Origin: Methylobacterium tarhaniae | GTDB taxonomy: Bacteria > Pseudomonadota > Alphaproteobacteria > Rhizobiales > Beijerinckiaceae | Direction of reading: 5' to 3' | Assembly (NCBI RefSeq): GCF_001043955.1 | Contig: NZ_LABZ01000129.1 | Location: 20,255 to 84,254, forward strand | Length of the DNA: 64,000 nucleotides | Shown here: piece by piece, positions 17,046 through 25,036 of the stretch | Layout: the number at the start of each line of letters is the position of its first letter | Numbering within the stretch: the first letter of the stretch is position 1 | The notes under the pieces: model-generated | Seen by the model: the letters and a program-made list of their open reading frames with translations, nothing else | Databases searched by the model: none | Told to the model about the DNA's origin: nothing | Translations under genes and position numbers: made by a program

Positions 17046-17888
17046 ATGACCCTGCTGCACAAGACCTACGGCAAGGGCCGGGTGCGGGTGATGCGCGTCC
17101 ACCGCGACGGCAACCGGAACGAGGTGCGCGAGCTGACCGTGAAGGCGATGCTGACCGGCGCCTTCGACCGCACCTTCACCCATGCCGACAACAGCCAGAC
17201 CGTCTCGACCGATACGGTCAAGAACGTCGTCTACATCGTCGCCCGCGAATGCCCGACCCTGCCGGCGGAGGCGTTCTGCCGGGCGGTGGCCCAACGCCTC
17301 CTCGACAGCTACCCGCAGATGGAGACGGCGACCGTCACCGGCCACGAGACCCGCTGGAACCGCCTCTCCGTCGACGGCGCCGCCCACCCCCACACCTTCA
17401 CGCTGGACGGCAACGGCCAGCCCTTCGCCCGGGTGGTGCTGTCCCGCGACGACGCGGTGGTGGAATCCGGCCTGTCGGGCTTCACCTTCCTGAAGAGCAC
17501 GGAATCGGGCTGGGCCAACTACGTCAAGGATCCCTACACCACGATCCCCGAGACCCACGACCGCATCGCCGCCACCAGCATGGAGGCGACCTGGGCGTGG
17601 GCCTGCGAACCCGCCGATTACGAGGCCGCCAACGCCCGGATCCTCGACACGCTGCTGCGGGTCTTTGCCGGCAGCTACAGCCACAGCCTGCAGGACAGCC
17701 TCTACCGCATGGGCACGGCCGCCCTGGAGGCGGTGCCGGAGATCGAGACCATCACGCTCGCCTGCCCGAACAAGCACTACCTGCTGGCCAACCTGAGCCC
17801 CTTCGGCCTCGACAACCCGAACCAGGTCTTCATCGCGACCGACGAGCCGCACGGGCAGATCGAGTGCACGGTGGGGCGACGAGGGTGA
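17046..17888 (+). CDS. Urate oxidase (factor-independent uricase)
   Basis: A 280-residue cofactor-free oxidase converting urate, O2 and water to 5-hydroxyisourate and H2O2. Recognisable elements are YGKGRVRVMRV (with the catalytic Lys) at residues 8-18, HADNSQTVSTDTVKNVVYIV near 51-70 (the catalytic Thr region), GFTFLKSTESGWANYVKD and the C-terminal PNKHYLLANL. It follows the purine permease by 25 bp, forming a two-gene purine-salvage or nitrogen-scavenging operon. Genes for 5-hydroxyisourate hydrolase and OHCU decarboxylase are not in the window. A GAGGG ribosome binding site lies 4 nt before the start. Confidence 0.93.
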   Translation: MTLLHKTYGKGRVRVMRVHRDGNRNEVRELTVKAMLTGAFDRTFTHADNSQTVSTDTVKNVVYIVARECPTLPAEAFCRAVAQRLLDSYPQMETATVTGHETRWNRLSVDGAAHPHTFTLDGNGQPFARVVLSRDDAVVESGLSGFTFLKSTESGWANYVKDPYTTIPETHDRIAATSMEATWAWACEPADYEAANARILDTLLRVFAGSYSHSLQDSLYRMGTAALEAVPEIETITLACPNKHYLLANLSPFGLDNPNQVFIATDEPHGQIECTVGRRG

Positions 17889-18064
17889 GCCGGGGTTTCT
17901 AAGGGCCTGTCCGACTCGTCCCGCCCGTCATCTGGCGCGGATGCCGACATGTCTCCACGTCGCCCCGGGGATCGACGAAGTCGAGAGCCCGGGATCCATA
18001 ACCGCTGACAGTCCAGGATCAAGCGACCAACGCTCCGCCCCGTCCGGAATTGTCGGCGTTCATG

Positions 18065-18144
18065 GATCCGGGTTCCGCTGCGCGGCCCCGGGATAATGAT
18101 GGAGCGCTTCAATTCTGTCGTTTCGATCAAGCAGGCTCCGAGAC
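18065..18144. repeat. Dispersed intergenic repeat, copy A (about 80 bp)
   Basis: This stretch and 56795-56874 are alike over their full 80 bp with a few substitutions and one shifted base. The best conserved part is GGAGCGCTTCAATTCTGTCG plus the following TTTC, and then CAGGCTCCGAGAC. The first third (18069-18092) contains the REP-like core also seen at 37831-37850 and 48940-48961. It lies in the gap between the urate oxidase and the ligase gene. Confidence 0.8.
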
Positions 18145-18177
18145 CGTTGCCAGCAGCCGAACCGCGCAGGCCGCGTG

Positions 18178-19314
18178 TCAATGCCGCGTCGGGTTCGCCC
18201 CCACCGTCTCGGCCGTGAGCCAGTCCACCACCTCCGCCAGGGCCTCCCGGGGCGGCAGGCCGCGCCCTTGCGCCTCGGTGAACAGGGCGAGCTGGCGGTC
18301 GGCGCTGGTGCCGCGGGCGACGATCCAGCGGGCGAGGTCGAGCTCGGCCTCGCAGGCCAGCGCCCGCGCATCCTCGGCGACCAGCGCCAGGGTCTCGGTG
18401 AGCACCGTCGCCACCGGCCGCGCCGCCCGCGTCGTCTCGCAGACGAAGCTGCCGTGGATGCCGTAGCGCTGGGCCCGCCAGCAATTCTCCGCCGCGATCG
18501 CCTGCGAGGCGCCGGTGAGGTCGCGGTGGAGGTCCGGATTCCGGGCGAGATGCCGCACCAGGCAGCGGTAGAGCGCCGCGATGGCGAGCGCGTCGTCGAG
18601 GCGGGTGCAGCTGTCGGCGATGCGCAGGTCGAGGCTTGGGCCCGTGGGCGAGGGGCAGATCACCCACCAGACGTGGCGAGGATCGTCGATGGCGCCGGCC
18701 CCCACCACCGTGTCGAGGTAGCGGGCGTAATCCTCCTCGTCGCGGAAGAGCGGCGGCAGGCCGCTGCGGGGCAGCTCGCGCGCGGCGGCGAGGCGATAGC
18801 CGAGGAGCCCGGTGCGCTGCGCCTGCCAGAACGGCGACGAGGTCGAGAGGGCCAGGAGCAGGGGCAGGTAGGGCTGCACCCGGTTCATCAGGTCGACCCG
18901 CGACACTCCCTCCGGCACGCCGACGCCGACGCTGAGGCCGCAGACCACGTTGCGGCTGCCGACCATCTGCAGGTCGCGCAGCACCCGGCCGCGGGCGGCC
19001 TGCTCGCGGGGGCGCACCCGGCTCCACAGGGCGAGCGGGTGGGTGCCCGAGGCCATCAGGGCGAGGCCCCGGGCGATGGCCAGCGCGCCGAGCTCGCTGC
19101 GCAGGGCGGCGAGCGCGCGCCTGGCCTCGGCGAGGTCGCTCACCGGATCGGTGGCCCAGACCAGCTGGGGCTCCATCAGCTCGGTGCGCACCTGCGGGTA
19201 GGCGGCCCGGCAGGCGGCCAGGAAATCGCGGGTGCGGGCCCGGGCGGCGTCGCGCTTGCCCGCATCGTTGATGAACACCTCCTCCTCGAGGCAGACGTCG
19301 AAATCCGCTCGCAT
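18178..19314 (-). CDS. Carboxylate-amine ligase, YbdK/GCS2 family
   Basis: A 378-residue protein of the glutamate-cysteine ligase 2 (YbdK) family. The N-terminus MRADFDVCLEEEVFIND corresponds to the GVEEEY glutamate/Mg site. SGTHPLALW is the conserved ATP-region text, and SRNVVCGLSVGVGVPEG and ENCWRAQRYGIHGSFV complete the pattern. Family members ligate glutamate weakly to cysteine or other amines; the physiological product is usually unknown. The start at 19314 has GGAGGTG about 8 nt upstream, although the frame is open to 19623. It is about 175 bp downstream of rsmE on the same strand. Confidence 0.8.
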   Translation of the reverse strand: MRADFDVCLEEEVFINDAGKRDAARARTRDFLAACRAAYPQVRTELMEPQLVWATDPVSDLAEARRALAALRSELGALAIARGLALMASGTHPLALWSRVRPREQAARGRVLRDLQMVGSRNVVCGLSVGVGVPEGVSRVDLMNRVQPYLPLLLALSTSSPFWQAQRTGLLGYRLAAARELPRSGLPPLFRDEEDYARYLDTVVGAGAIDDPRHVWWVICPSPTGPSLDLRIADSCTRLDDALAIAALYRCLVRHLARNPDLHRDLTGASQAIAAENCWRAQRYGIHGSFVCETTRAARPVATVLTETLALVAEDARALACEAELDLARWIVARGTSADRQLALFTEAQGRGLPPREALAEVVDWLTAETVGANPTRH

Positions 19315-19489
19315 ACGCAACACCTCCGGCAACAGCGGGCCGCGACGCGCCGACGGCCGTGAGCCGCGAATCGGCTTCGGCCGCGGGGCGGCTCCGTCAT
19401 TCAGCGCTTGGAATGCGGCACGAGCCCGGCCATGCGGGTCGGGCGGCGCCGCGGAATCGGGTGGGCGAGCCCTACGGTCAGGCCCCCGG

Positions 19490-20272
19490 TCAGGCTCCCC
19501 GCCGCCCGTCGCCGAGTACGGCCTGGACCAGGGCCAGCACCGCCACGGCGGCGGTGTCGGCGCGCAGGATCCGCGGACCGAGGGAGAGACGGACGGTGTT
19601 GGGACGGTCGGCGATGAGGGCACGCTCCTCGGGCGTGAACCCGCCCTCCGGCCCGATCACGACGGCCAGGGGAACGGTGCCCCCCGATACCGCGCATCCT
19701 CCGGCCGCCGCACCAGCCTGTGTCAACGCCGCGACCGGATCGGCGACCGGGGCATCCTCGTCGCAGAACACCAGCAGGCGCCCGGGCGCGAGGGCGGCCA
19801 CGGCCTCGGGCAGCGGTGCCGCGTCGCGGATCTCCGGCAGGCTCAGGATCCCGCATTGCTCGGCGGCCTCGATCGCGTTGGCGCGAAGCTTGTCGAGCTT
19901 GATCCGGTCGCCCTGCGTGCGCCGCGTCAGAACCGGGTGGATCAGGCTCGCGCCCATCTCCACCGCCTTCTGGGCGACGTAGTCGAGGCGCGCGGCCTTC
20001 AGGGGGGCGAAGAGGTAGTGCAGGTCGCCCGGCACGGTCTGGGGCCGGATCCGGTTCCGCAGCACCAGGTCCGCCGCCTTGCGGCCGGTGGGCTCGATCT
20101 CGGCCCGCCACTCGCCGTCGCGTCCGTTGAACACCAGCACCGGCTCGCCCGCCGCCCGTCGCAGCACCGAGAGCAGGTAATTGGCCTGGGCCCGGTCCAG
20201 GGTGTGCCGCGCGCCCTCGTGCATCGGGATGTCGAGGAAGAGCCGGGGTGCGTTGAAATCGTAGGCCGCCAT
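19490..20272 (-). CDS. rsmE: 16S rRNA (uracil(1498)-N3)-methyltransferase
   Basis: A 260-residue SPOUT-class methyltransferase acting on 16S rRNA U1498. An N-terminal PUA-like domain (1-75) precedes the knotted SAM domain with VVIGPEGGFTPEE at residues 205-217 and LGPRILRADTAA at 231-242. An AAEQCG motif lies at 136-141. Length is close to that of other RsmE proteins. It is single or at the head of a minus-strand unit with the YbdK-type gene. In many Alphaproteobacteria ubiA lies next to this gene divergently, as it does here with one small gene in between. Confidence 0.92.
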   Translation of the reverse strand: MAAYDFNAPRLFLDIPMHEGARHTLDRAQANYLLSVLRRAAGEPVLVFNGRDGEWRAEIEPTGRKAADLVLRNRIRPQTVPGDLHYLFAPLKAARLDYVAQKAVEMGASLIHPVLTRRTQGDRIKLDKLRANAIEAAEQCGILSLPEIRDAAPLPEAVAALAPGRLLVFCDEDAPVADPVAALTQAGAAAGGCAVSGGTVPLAVVIGPEGGFTPEERALIADRPNTVRLSLGPRILRADTAAVAVLALVQAVLGDGRRGA

Positions 20273-20546
20273 GGCCGCCCTGCTCGCCGAGACGGGGGCG
20301 GGATGTCAATGACCCCGTCGGCCGCAAGCCTCTGTGGCCTCCGCGCAACAAGGGCGCGCGACCGTGGCCGGATCGGGGGCCGGGGCCCGCCTGCCGCACG
20401 ATGGCGCCACATTCCTGTGCAGAAAGCGCAGCAAGGCCGGGAGCGGCAAGGAATTCTTACGTATGCCGGGCGCGCCGCCGAGAATGCGGCCGGGCCGGGA
20501 TTGTCGGGGCCGGGACCGTGGGGCCGGAGCTTTGGGGGATTGGGAG

Positions 20547-21029
20547 ATGACTCGCATGCGTGTGACCGTGGCGGCGCTGGCCGGAAGCCTGCTCGGCGCG
20601 ACGCTCCTCGGCGGGGCCGCCCGGGCCCAGGGCGCCGATTGCTCGGCGATCCAGAAGACCCTGACCGAGCGCAAGGACATCGTCGGCAAGGTCAATTCCG
20701 CCTCCCAGGGCAAGAAGGCGAAGATCACCGCGGCCGCCGCCTGCACCCTCTTCACCAAGCTCCAGGCCAACGGCACCGAGGGCCTGAAGTGGATCACCGC
20801 CAACAAGGATTGGTGCTCGATCCCGGATTCCTTCGTCGAGGGCTTCAAGGCCGATCACGGCCGGGTCTCGACCCTGCGCACCAAGGTCTGCCAGGCGGCG
20901 GTGCAGCAGGCCGCGATGGAGAAGAAGGCCCGCGCCATGGCGGCGCAGCAGCAGCAGGGCGGGGGCGGCGGCCTCCTCGGCGGGCCGGGCCTGACCGGCA
21001 GCTTCCGGGTGCCGCAGGGCGCGCTGTGA
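20547..21029 (+). CDS. Secreted hypothetical protein with Cys pairs
   Basis: A 160-residue protein with an N-terminal signal peptide (MTRMRVTVAALAGSLLG..., cut near ARAQG). The mature part is lysine-rich, predicted helical, and holds four cysteines (DCSAIQ, ACTLF, DWCSIP, KVCQAA) that could form two disulfides. A Gln/Gly-rich tail (QQQQGGGGG) ends the protein. GGGAG precedes the ATG; another ATG lies three codons later. I do not recognise the family. It is probably periplasmic, about 55 bp before ubiA on the same strand. Confidence 0.65.
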   Translation: MTRMRVTVAALAGSLLGATLLGGAARAQGADCSAIQKTLTERKDIVGKVNSASQGKKAKITAAAACTLFTKLQANGTEGLKWITANKDWCSIPDSFVEGFKADHGRVSTLRTKVCQAAVQQAAMEKKARAMAAQQQQGGGGGLLGGPGLTGSFRVPQGAL

Positions 21030-21084
21030 GCCGGATGCCGATGACGGCTCGGACCCATCGCGCTCAGGCAAGACCCGCCCGAGC

Positions 21085-22026
21085 ATGAATCCCGTCCCCG
21101 ACCGCCCGGTCGCCGATGCGGTCACCGGGCACTGGGTCGACCGGCACGCCCCCGAGGCCGTGCGCCCCTACCTGCGCCTCGCCCGCATCGAGCGGCCGAT
21201 CGGCTGGTGGCTGCTGCTCCTGCCGTGCTGGTGGTCGGCGGCGCTCGCCGCCATCGCGGCGGGCCGGCCCGGCCCGAGCCTGTGGCACCTCGCCCTGTTC
21301 CTGATCGGCGCCGTCGCCATGCGGGGGGCGGGCTCGACCTACAACGACATCGCCGACCGCGACCTCGATGCCCGGGTCGAGCGCACCCGCCTGCGGCCGC
21401 TGCCCTCCGGGCGCCTGCGCGTGCGCCACGCCCTGGTCTTCCTGGTGCTGCAGGCCCTCGTCGGCCTCGCGGTGCTGCTGCAGTTCAACCGCACGGCGAT
21501 CCTCGTCGGCATCGCCTCGCTCGCGCCCGTCGCCATCTACCCGTTCATGAAGCGGGTGATGCCGGTGCCGCAACTGGTGCTCGGCCTCGCCTTCGCGTGG
21601 GGCGCCCTGATGGGCTGGGTGGCCCTGTTCGGCCGCCTCGACGCCCCGGCCTACTGGCTCTACGCCGGCGCCATCGCGTGGGTCATCGGCTACGACACCA
21701 TCTACGCGGTGCAGGACATCGAGGACGACGAGATCGCCGGCATCAAGTCCTCGGCCCGCTTCTTCGGCACCCGGGTGCGGCTCGCGGTGGCGGCCTGCTT
21801 CCTGGCCTGCGTCCTGTTCATCGGCATGGCTCTCTCCGGGGCCGGGGCCGGTCCGATCGGTCTTGCCGGTCTCGCGCTGTTCGCCGGCCACCTCGCCTGG
21901 CAGGTCGGGCGACTCGATCCGCGTGACGGCTTGGAGGCGCTGCGGCTGTTTCGCGCCAACCGCGATGCGGGGCTGATCCTGTTCTGCAGCCTCGCCCTGG
22001 ATGCGATCTGGCAAGGGCTGATGTGA
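21085..22026 (+). CDS. ubiA: 4-hydroxybenzoate polyprenyltransferase
   Basis: A 313-residue inner-membrane prenyltransferase with about nine transmembrane helices, attaching the polyprenyl tail to 4-hydroxybenzoate in ubiquinone synthesis. Both Asp-rich Mg-diphosphate motifs are intact: NDIADRDLDARV at residues 87-98, and YAVQDIEDDEIAGIKSSA further on. The N-terminal RLARIERPIGWWLLLLPCWW is typical of UbiA rather than of COX10 or menaquinone enzymes. It follows the small secreted gene on the same strand. Confidence 0.93.
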   Translation: MNPVPDRPVADAVTGHWVDRHAPEAVRPYLRLARIERPIGWWLLLLPCWWSAALAAIAAGRPGPSLWHLALFLIGAVAMRGAGSTYNDIADRDLDARVERTRLRPLPSGRLRVRHALVFLVLQALVGLAVLLQFNRTAILVGIASLAPVAIYPFMKRVMPVPQLVLGLAFAWGALMGWVALFGRLDAPAYWLYAGAIAWVIGYDTIYAVQDIEDDEIAGIKSSARFFGTRVRLAVAACFLACVLFIGMALSGAGAGPIGLAGLALFAGHLAWQVGRLDPRDGLEALRLFRANRDAGLILFCSLALDAIWQGLM

Positions 22027-22036
22027 CCGGGGCCGC

Positions 22037-22555
22037 TCAGACGCAGTCGCCTTCCGTCAGCAGCCTCTCGTCGCGGTAGACCAGCGGGCGCAGCGGCAGC
22101 CGGCCGGTCTTGCGGCGGGTGAGGAAGCGCGGACGGCGGCCGCTCAGCAGGCCGTGCCGGCGGCGGATCCGCACCGCGCCGAGCTTCACCCGGCCGATCT
22201 GCTGGCCCATCGGGGAGACGGCGCCGTCCTCCTGGATCACCACCAGGGGTAGGCCCGTTTCGGCGCCGAGCCGGCGCCACACCGCCACCACCTCGTCGTC
22301 GCCGTACGTGCCGAGGCGCATCAGCGGGTCGCCGGTGCGGTCGAGCACCATCACGGCGAAGCGGTCCTCGCCGGCTGCGTCGCTGGCATCGCCGTCGAGG
22401 CAGAGCGCCAGGCTGCCGGCAGCCGAGGCGCCGGGCAGGCGGCCCACGATCGGCAGGGGCGACGGCTCGGCCTGGACCGGGCCGCGATGGATGACCGGGA
22501 GCCCGACATCGCGACGGGCGGCCTGGCGGTTCGACGAAGGGAATCTGGTGACCAT
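22037..22555 (-). CDS. Conserved hypothetical protein, possibly DUF6101
   Basis: A 172-residue basic, soluble protein without signal peptide or membrane segment. Its C-terminal half is Arg-rich (IRRRHGLLSGRRPRFLTRRK) and its middle reads like a small beta-domain (RVLDRTGDPLMRLGTYGDDE-type text). It resembles the alphaproteobacterial DUF6101 proteins as I recall them, with modest certainty. It converges with ubiA, 10 bp between stops. Function unknown. Confidence 0.6.
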   Translation of the reverse strand: MVTRFPSSNRQAARRDVGLPVIHRGPVQAEPSPLPIVGRLPGASAAGSLALCLDGDASDAAGEDRFAVMVLDRTGDPLMRLGTYGDDEVVAVWRRLGAETGLPLVVIQEDGAVSPMGQQIGRVKLGAVRIRRRHGLLSGRRPRFLTRRKTGRLPLRPLVYRDERLLTEGDCV

Positions 22556-22966
22556 GGATCTGCTCGACGCCCTGTTCGCGTGAGGCGGCGACCTCTGTCG
22601 TGTCGTCCGCTGTTGTCACGACTTTGGACCCGCCCCGGCTCAGAACGCCTTAAAAGGCAGCGTTAAGCGATGGTTGTGGCGGCACAGATGCGCCGAATGC
22701 TCAACGGATCCTTGTCCCGAACCGATTCATTTATCGTTCACCGCCAGGACATGGCATCGGTGCGGTGCGAAACGCTTCGCTAAGACAATGCGGCATCGCT
22801 GCCACCGCGTCCCGGCCAAGGCGTCCTTGTGGGGTGCGGTGGCGGCGCCTACAACGGGGGAACGCCGTTGTCCCGTGCGCAAATCGGTGCCCGCCGCGGC
22901 GCTGCCGGGCGCTCCCATCGAACCTTCCTCCTCGAACCCCTCCTCCTCGAACCCTGGCGGCCGACC
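22556..22966. other. Intergenic region, about 410 bp
   Basis: This region lies between divergent genes and should hold both promoters. It includes a short hairpin-like segment near 22645-22665 (AACGCCTT / AAGGCAGCGTT, imperfect) and a triplicated CCTCCTCGAACC-like unit at about 22926-22955 just before cysQ. No gene is supported; the frame upstream of cysQ is open but unlike coding sequence. Confidence 0.45.
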
Positions 22967-23779
22967 ATGCCTCTCCCCGACGACGTGCGCCCGCTTCTGC
23001 CCCAGATCCGAGCGATCATCCGTGAGGCCGCGTTGCTGGCGCTGCCGTATTTCCGGCAGGGCCAGCGCACCAGCGCCCGGGTCTGGAGCAAGGCCGGCGG
23101 CTCGCCGGTCACGGAGGCCGACGTGACGGTGGACACCTTCCTGAAGGTGCGCCTGAGCGAGCTGATTCCCGGGGCGGCCTGGCTGTCGGAGGAGACCCGC
23201 GACGACCCGGTCCGCCTCGCCCACGACCTCGTCTGGATCGTCGATCCGATCGACGGCACCCGCGCCTTCCTGTCGGGCGATCCCGACTGGTCGATCGCCG
23301 TGGCGCTGCTCGCCCATGGCGAGCCGGTCCTCGGCCACGTCGCCGCGCCGGTCACCGCGACGCTCTACGAGGCCGTGGCCGGGGAGGGCGCGACGAAGGA
23401 CGATGTGCCGATCCGTGTCTCCGCCCAGGAGGGTCTGGCCGGCGCCCGGGTCACCGGCCCGAAGCCGATGGCCGACCGGCTCGAGCGGCAAGCCGGTCTC
23501 GCCGGCACGCCGGGCGCGCTGGTGCGCCTGCCTCGCATCCCATCGCTCGCCCTGCGCCTGGTGCGGGTCGCCGAGGGCCTGGTCGATGTCGGGCTGGTCT
23601 CGTCGGACGCCCGCGACTGGGACCTCGCCGGCGCCGACCTGATCCTGCGAGAGGCCGGCGGAGCCGTGCTCGGCCTCGACGGCCGCGCCCCGGTCTACAA
23701 CCGGCGCGAGCCGATCCACGGCGAGCTGGTCGCCCTGCCGCAGGGCTTGCGGGAGGCGGTGCTGGCGGGGCTTGCCTGA
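22967..23779 (+). CDS. cysQ: 3'(2'),5'-bisphosphate nucleotidase, inositol-phosphatase family
   Basis: A 270-residue Mg-dependent, Li-sensitive-type phosphatase that removes the 3'-phosphate of PAP/PAPS, clearing the by-product of sulfate assimilation. Motifs are EETRDDP (metal Glu), IVDPIDGTRAFLSGD near residues 90-104 and WDLAGADLILREAGG near 218-232. SPVTEADVTVD near 44 is the usual entry to the fold. CysQ is the best match within the IMPase family; SuhB-type inositol monophosphatase is the alternative. The ATG is chosen by alignment to family length; the frame extends upstream from a GTG at 22829. Confidence 0.82.
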   Translation: MPLPDDVRPLLPQIRAIIREAALLALPYFRQGQRTSARVWSKAGGSPVTEADVTVDTFLKVRLSELIPGAAWLSEETRDDPVRLAHDLVWIVDPIDGTRAFLSGDPDWSIAVALLAHGEPVLGHVAAPVTATLYEAVAGEGATKDDVPIRVSAQEGLAGARVTGPKPMADRLERQAGLAGTPGALVRLPRIPSLALRLVRVAEGLVDVGLVSSDARDWDLAGADLILREAGGAVLGLDGRAPVYNRREPIHGELVALPQGLREAVLAGLA

Positions 23780-23900
23780 TGTCCCTCGCGATCGTCTGCG
23801 CGACATAGGAATGGGCCGCGGACCATCGTGCGAACCCCGGGGATGATCGGAGCCGGCCTCGGCCGTTGCCCTCACGGTCGATCGGCGCCACCTTGCGGGC

Positions 23901-24443
23901 ATGACCCGCGACGACACCGCCCTCTCCAAGACCCTGTCCTACTGGCTGCGTCACAAGCCTGAATCGGCCGACCTCGACCTCGACCCTGCCGGCTGGGCGA
24001 GGGTCGATGCCGTGCTCGCGGCCTTCGAAGCCGGGGGCCGACGCGTCGACTGGGAGACCCTGCTGCGCGTCGTCGAGACGAACGACAAGGCGCGCTTCGA
24101 GCTCAGTGCCGATGCCGGGTCGATCCGGGCGCGCCAGGGCCATTCGGTGACGGTTGCCGGCGACTGGAGCCGGTCCGATCCGCCCGACCATCTCTGGCAC
24201 GGCACCGTCGAACGGGTTTGGCCGGCGATCCTGGCCGAGGGCCTGCAGCCGATGGCGCGCCACCACGTCCATCTCTCACCCGATCCGGACACCGCCGCGC
24301 GGGTCGGTGCGCGCCGCGGCCGACCGGTGGTGCTGCGCGTCGCGGCCGGGCGCCTGGCGGCGGCGGGGCACCCGTTCTGGGTGACGGGCAACGGCGTCTG
24401 GCTCGCCGAGCATGTCCCGCCGGACGCGATCACGCGTAGCTAG
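23901..24443 (+). CDS. kptA: RNA 2'-phosphotransferase (Tpt1/KptA)
   Basis: A 180-residue enzyme that moves an internal RNA 2'-phosphate to NAD+, giving ADP-ribose 1'',2''-cyclic phosphate. In eukaryotes it finishes tRNA splicing. Hallmarks are LSKTLSYWLRHKP at residues 8-20 (R17, H18), IRARQGHSV (75-83), LWHGT (98-102), HHVHLSPD (121-128) and VGARRG (135-140). All expected Arg/His positions are present, so it should be active. Bacteria lack the yeast-type splicing route, so its natural substrate is unknown. It stands alone, about 120 bp after cysQ. Confidence 0.9.
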   Translation: MTRDDTALSKTLSYWLRHKPESADLDLDPAGWARVDAVLAAFEAGGRRVDWETLLRVVETNDKARFELSADAGSIRARQGHSVTVAGDWSRSDPPDHLWHGTVERVWPAILAEGLQPMARHHVHLSPDPDTAARVGARRGRPVVLRVAAGRLAAAGHPFWVTGNGVWLAEHVPPDAITRS

Positions 24444-24489
24444 AGCGGCGCTCGATCATGGTGCAATCGGGCGCGGCTCCCGGTCTTCG

Positions 24490-24516
24490 AGTTCGTCGCA
24501 TCTTCTACGACGAACC
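24490..24516. terminator. Short hairpin between converging genes
   Basis: GTTCGTCG (24491-24498) pairs with CGACGAAC (24508-24515) around a 9-nt loop. It lies between the stops of kptA (plus) and the small membrane gene (minus). It has no clear U-tract, so it is a tentative bidirectional terminator. Confidence 0.35.
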
Positions 24517-24551
24517 GGGATCCGCTTCGTCGGAAAACGCTCCGGCCGCCG

Positions 24552-24824
24552 CTACCGCGCCTCCCGCTTCTCCAGCGCCGTCTTCACCTGCTTCAGCTGG
24601 TCGAACACCGCGCTCGGCGTGGTGCCGAAGAACGCGAAGCCCGCATTGATCGCCCAGTAGCCGGCGATCAGGATCAGCGGCACCAGGATCCACCCCAGGA
24701 TCTCCTCGCCGATCTTGCGACGACGACGGCGCTGCCGGCGCTTCTCGCGCCGGGTCAGCTTCGGGGAGGGCGGGATCACCGTCGCGGCCGGGGCGAGGGG
24801 GCCCTCGTTGAGATCTCCGCTCAT
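24552..24824 (-). CDS. Small membrane protein with basic N-terminal region, hypothetical
   Basis: A 90-residue protein. A polar start is followed by a strongly basic run (RREKRRQRRRRRK near residues 25-37), one transmembrane helix (about 45-66, ILGWILVPLILIAGYWAINA) and a charged cytoplasmic or periplasmic tail. The positive-inside rule places the N-terminus in the cytoplasm. No family is recognised. It lies about 210 bp downstream of clpA on the same strand, beyond a strong terminator, so it has its own promoter. Confidence 0.6.
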   Translation of the reverse strand: MSGDLNEGPLAPAATVIPPSPKLTRREKRRQRRRRRKIGEEILGWILVPLILIAGYWAINAGFAFFGTTPSAVFDQLKQVKTALEKREAR

Positions 24825-24920
24825 GGGAACACTCTCATGGGGATCGTCTCACGTCTCCTGGCGCAGGGGCATGCCCTTGCATGTCCATCACGGGGCGAAC
24901 CGCTCGAAGGGCAGCCGCTC

Positions 24921-24959
24921 AAAAGCGCATCCCGGCGGGGAGGCCCCGCCGGGATGCGC
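24921..24959 (-). terminator. Intrinsic terminator of clpS-clpA
   Basis: A 16-bp perfect stem (24925-24940 with 24944-24959; arms contain CCCGGCGGGG / CCCCGCCGGG) has a 3-nt loop and, on the minus strand, is followed by TTTT (24921-24924). It is about 78 bp beyond the clpA stop. This is one of the best rho-independent terminators in the window. Confidence 0.85.
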
Positions 24960-25036
24960 GCGTCTCAGGGGAGCCTCATACACGGGAGGCGGGCCGGGAT
25001 CGAGAGGTCAACCCTCGATCCCCGATCCCCGCCGGG

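Noticed and set aside
18065..18144. Dispersed repeat considered as an insertion-sequence end
   Set aside because: No transposase frame, no target duplication visible and no paired opposite end at either copy.
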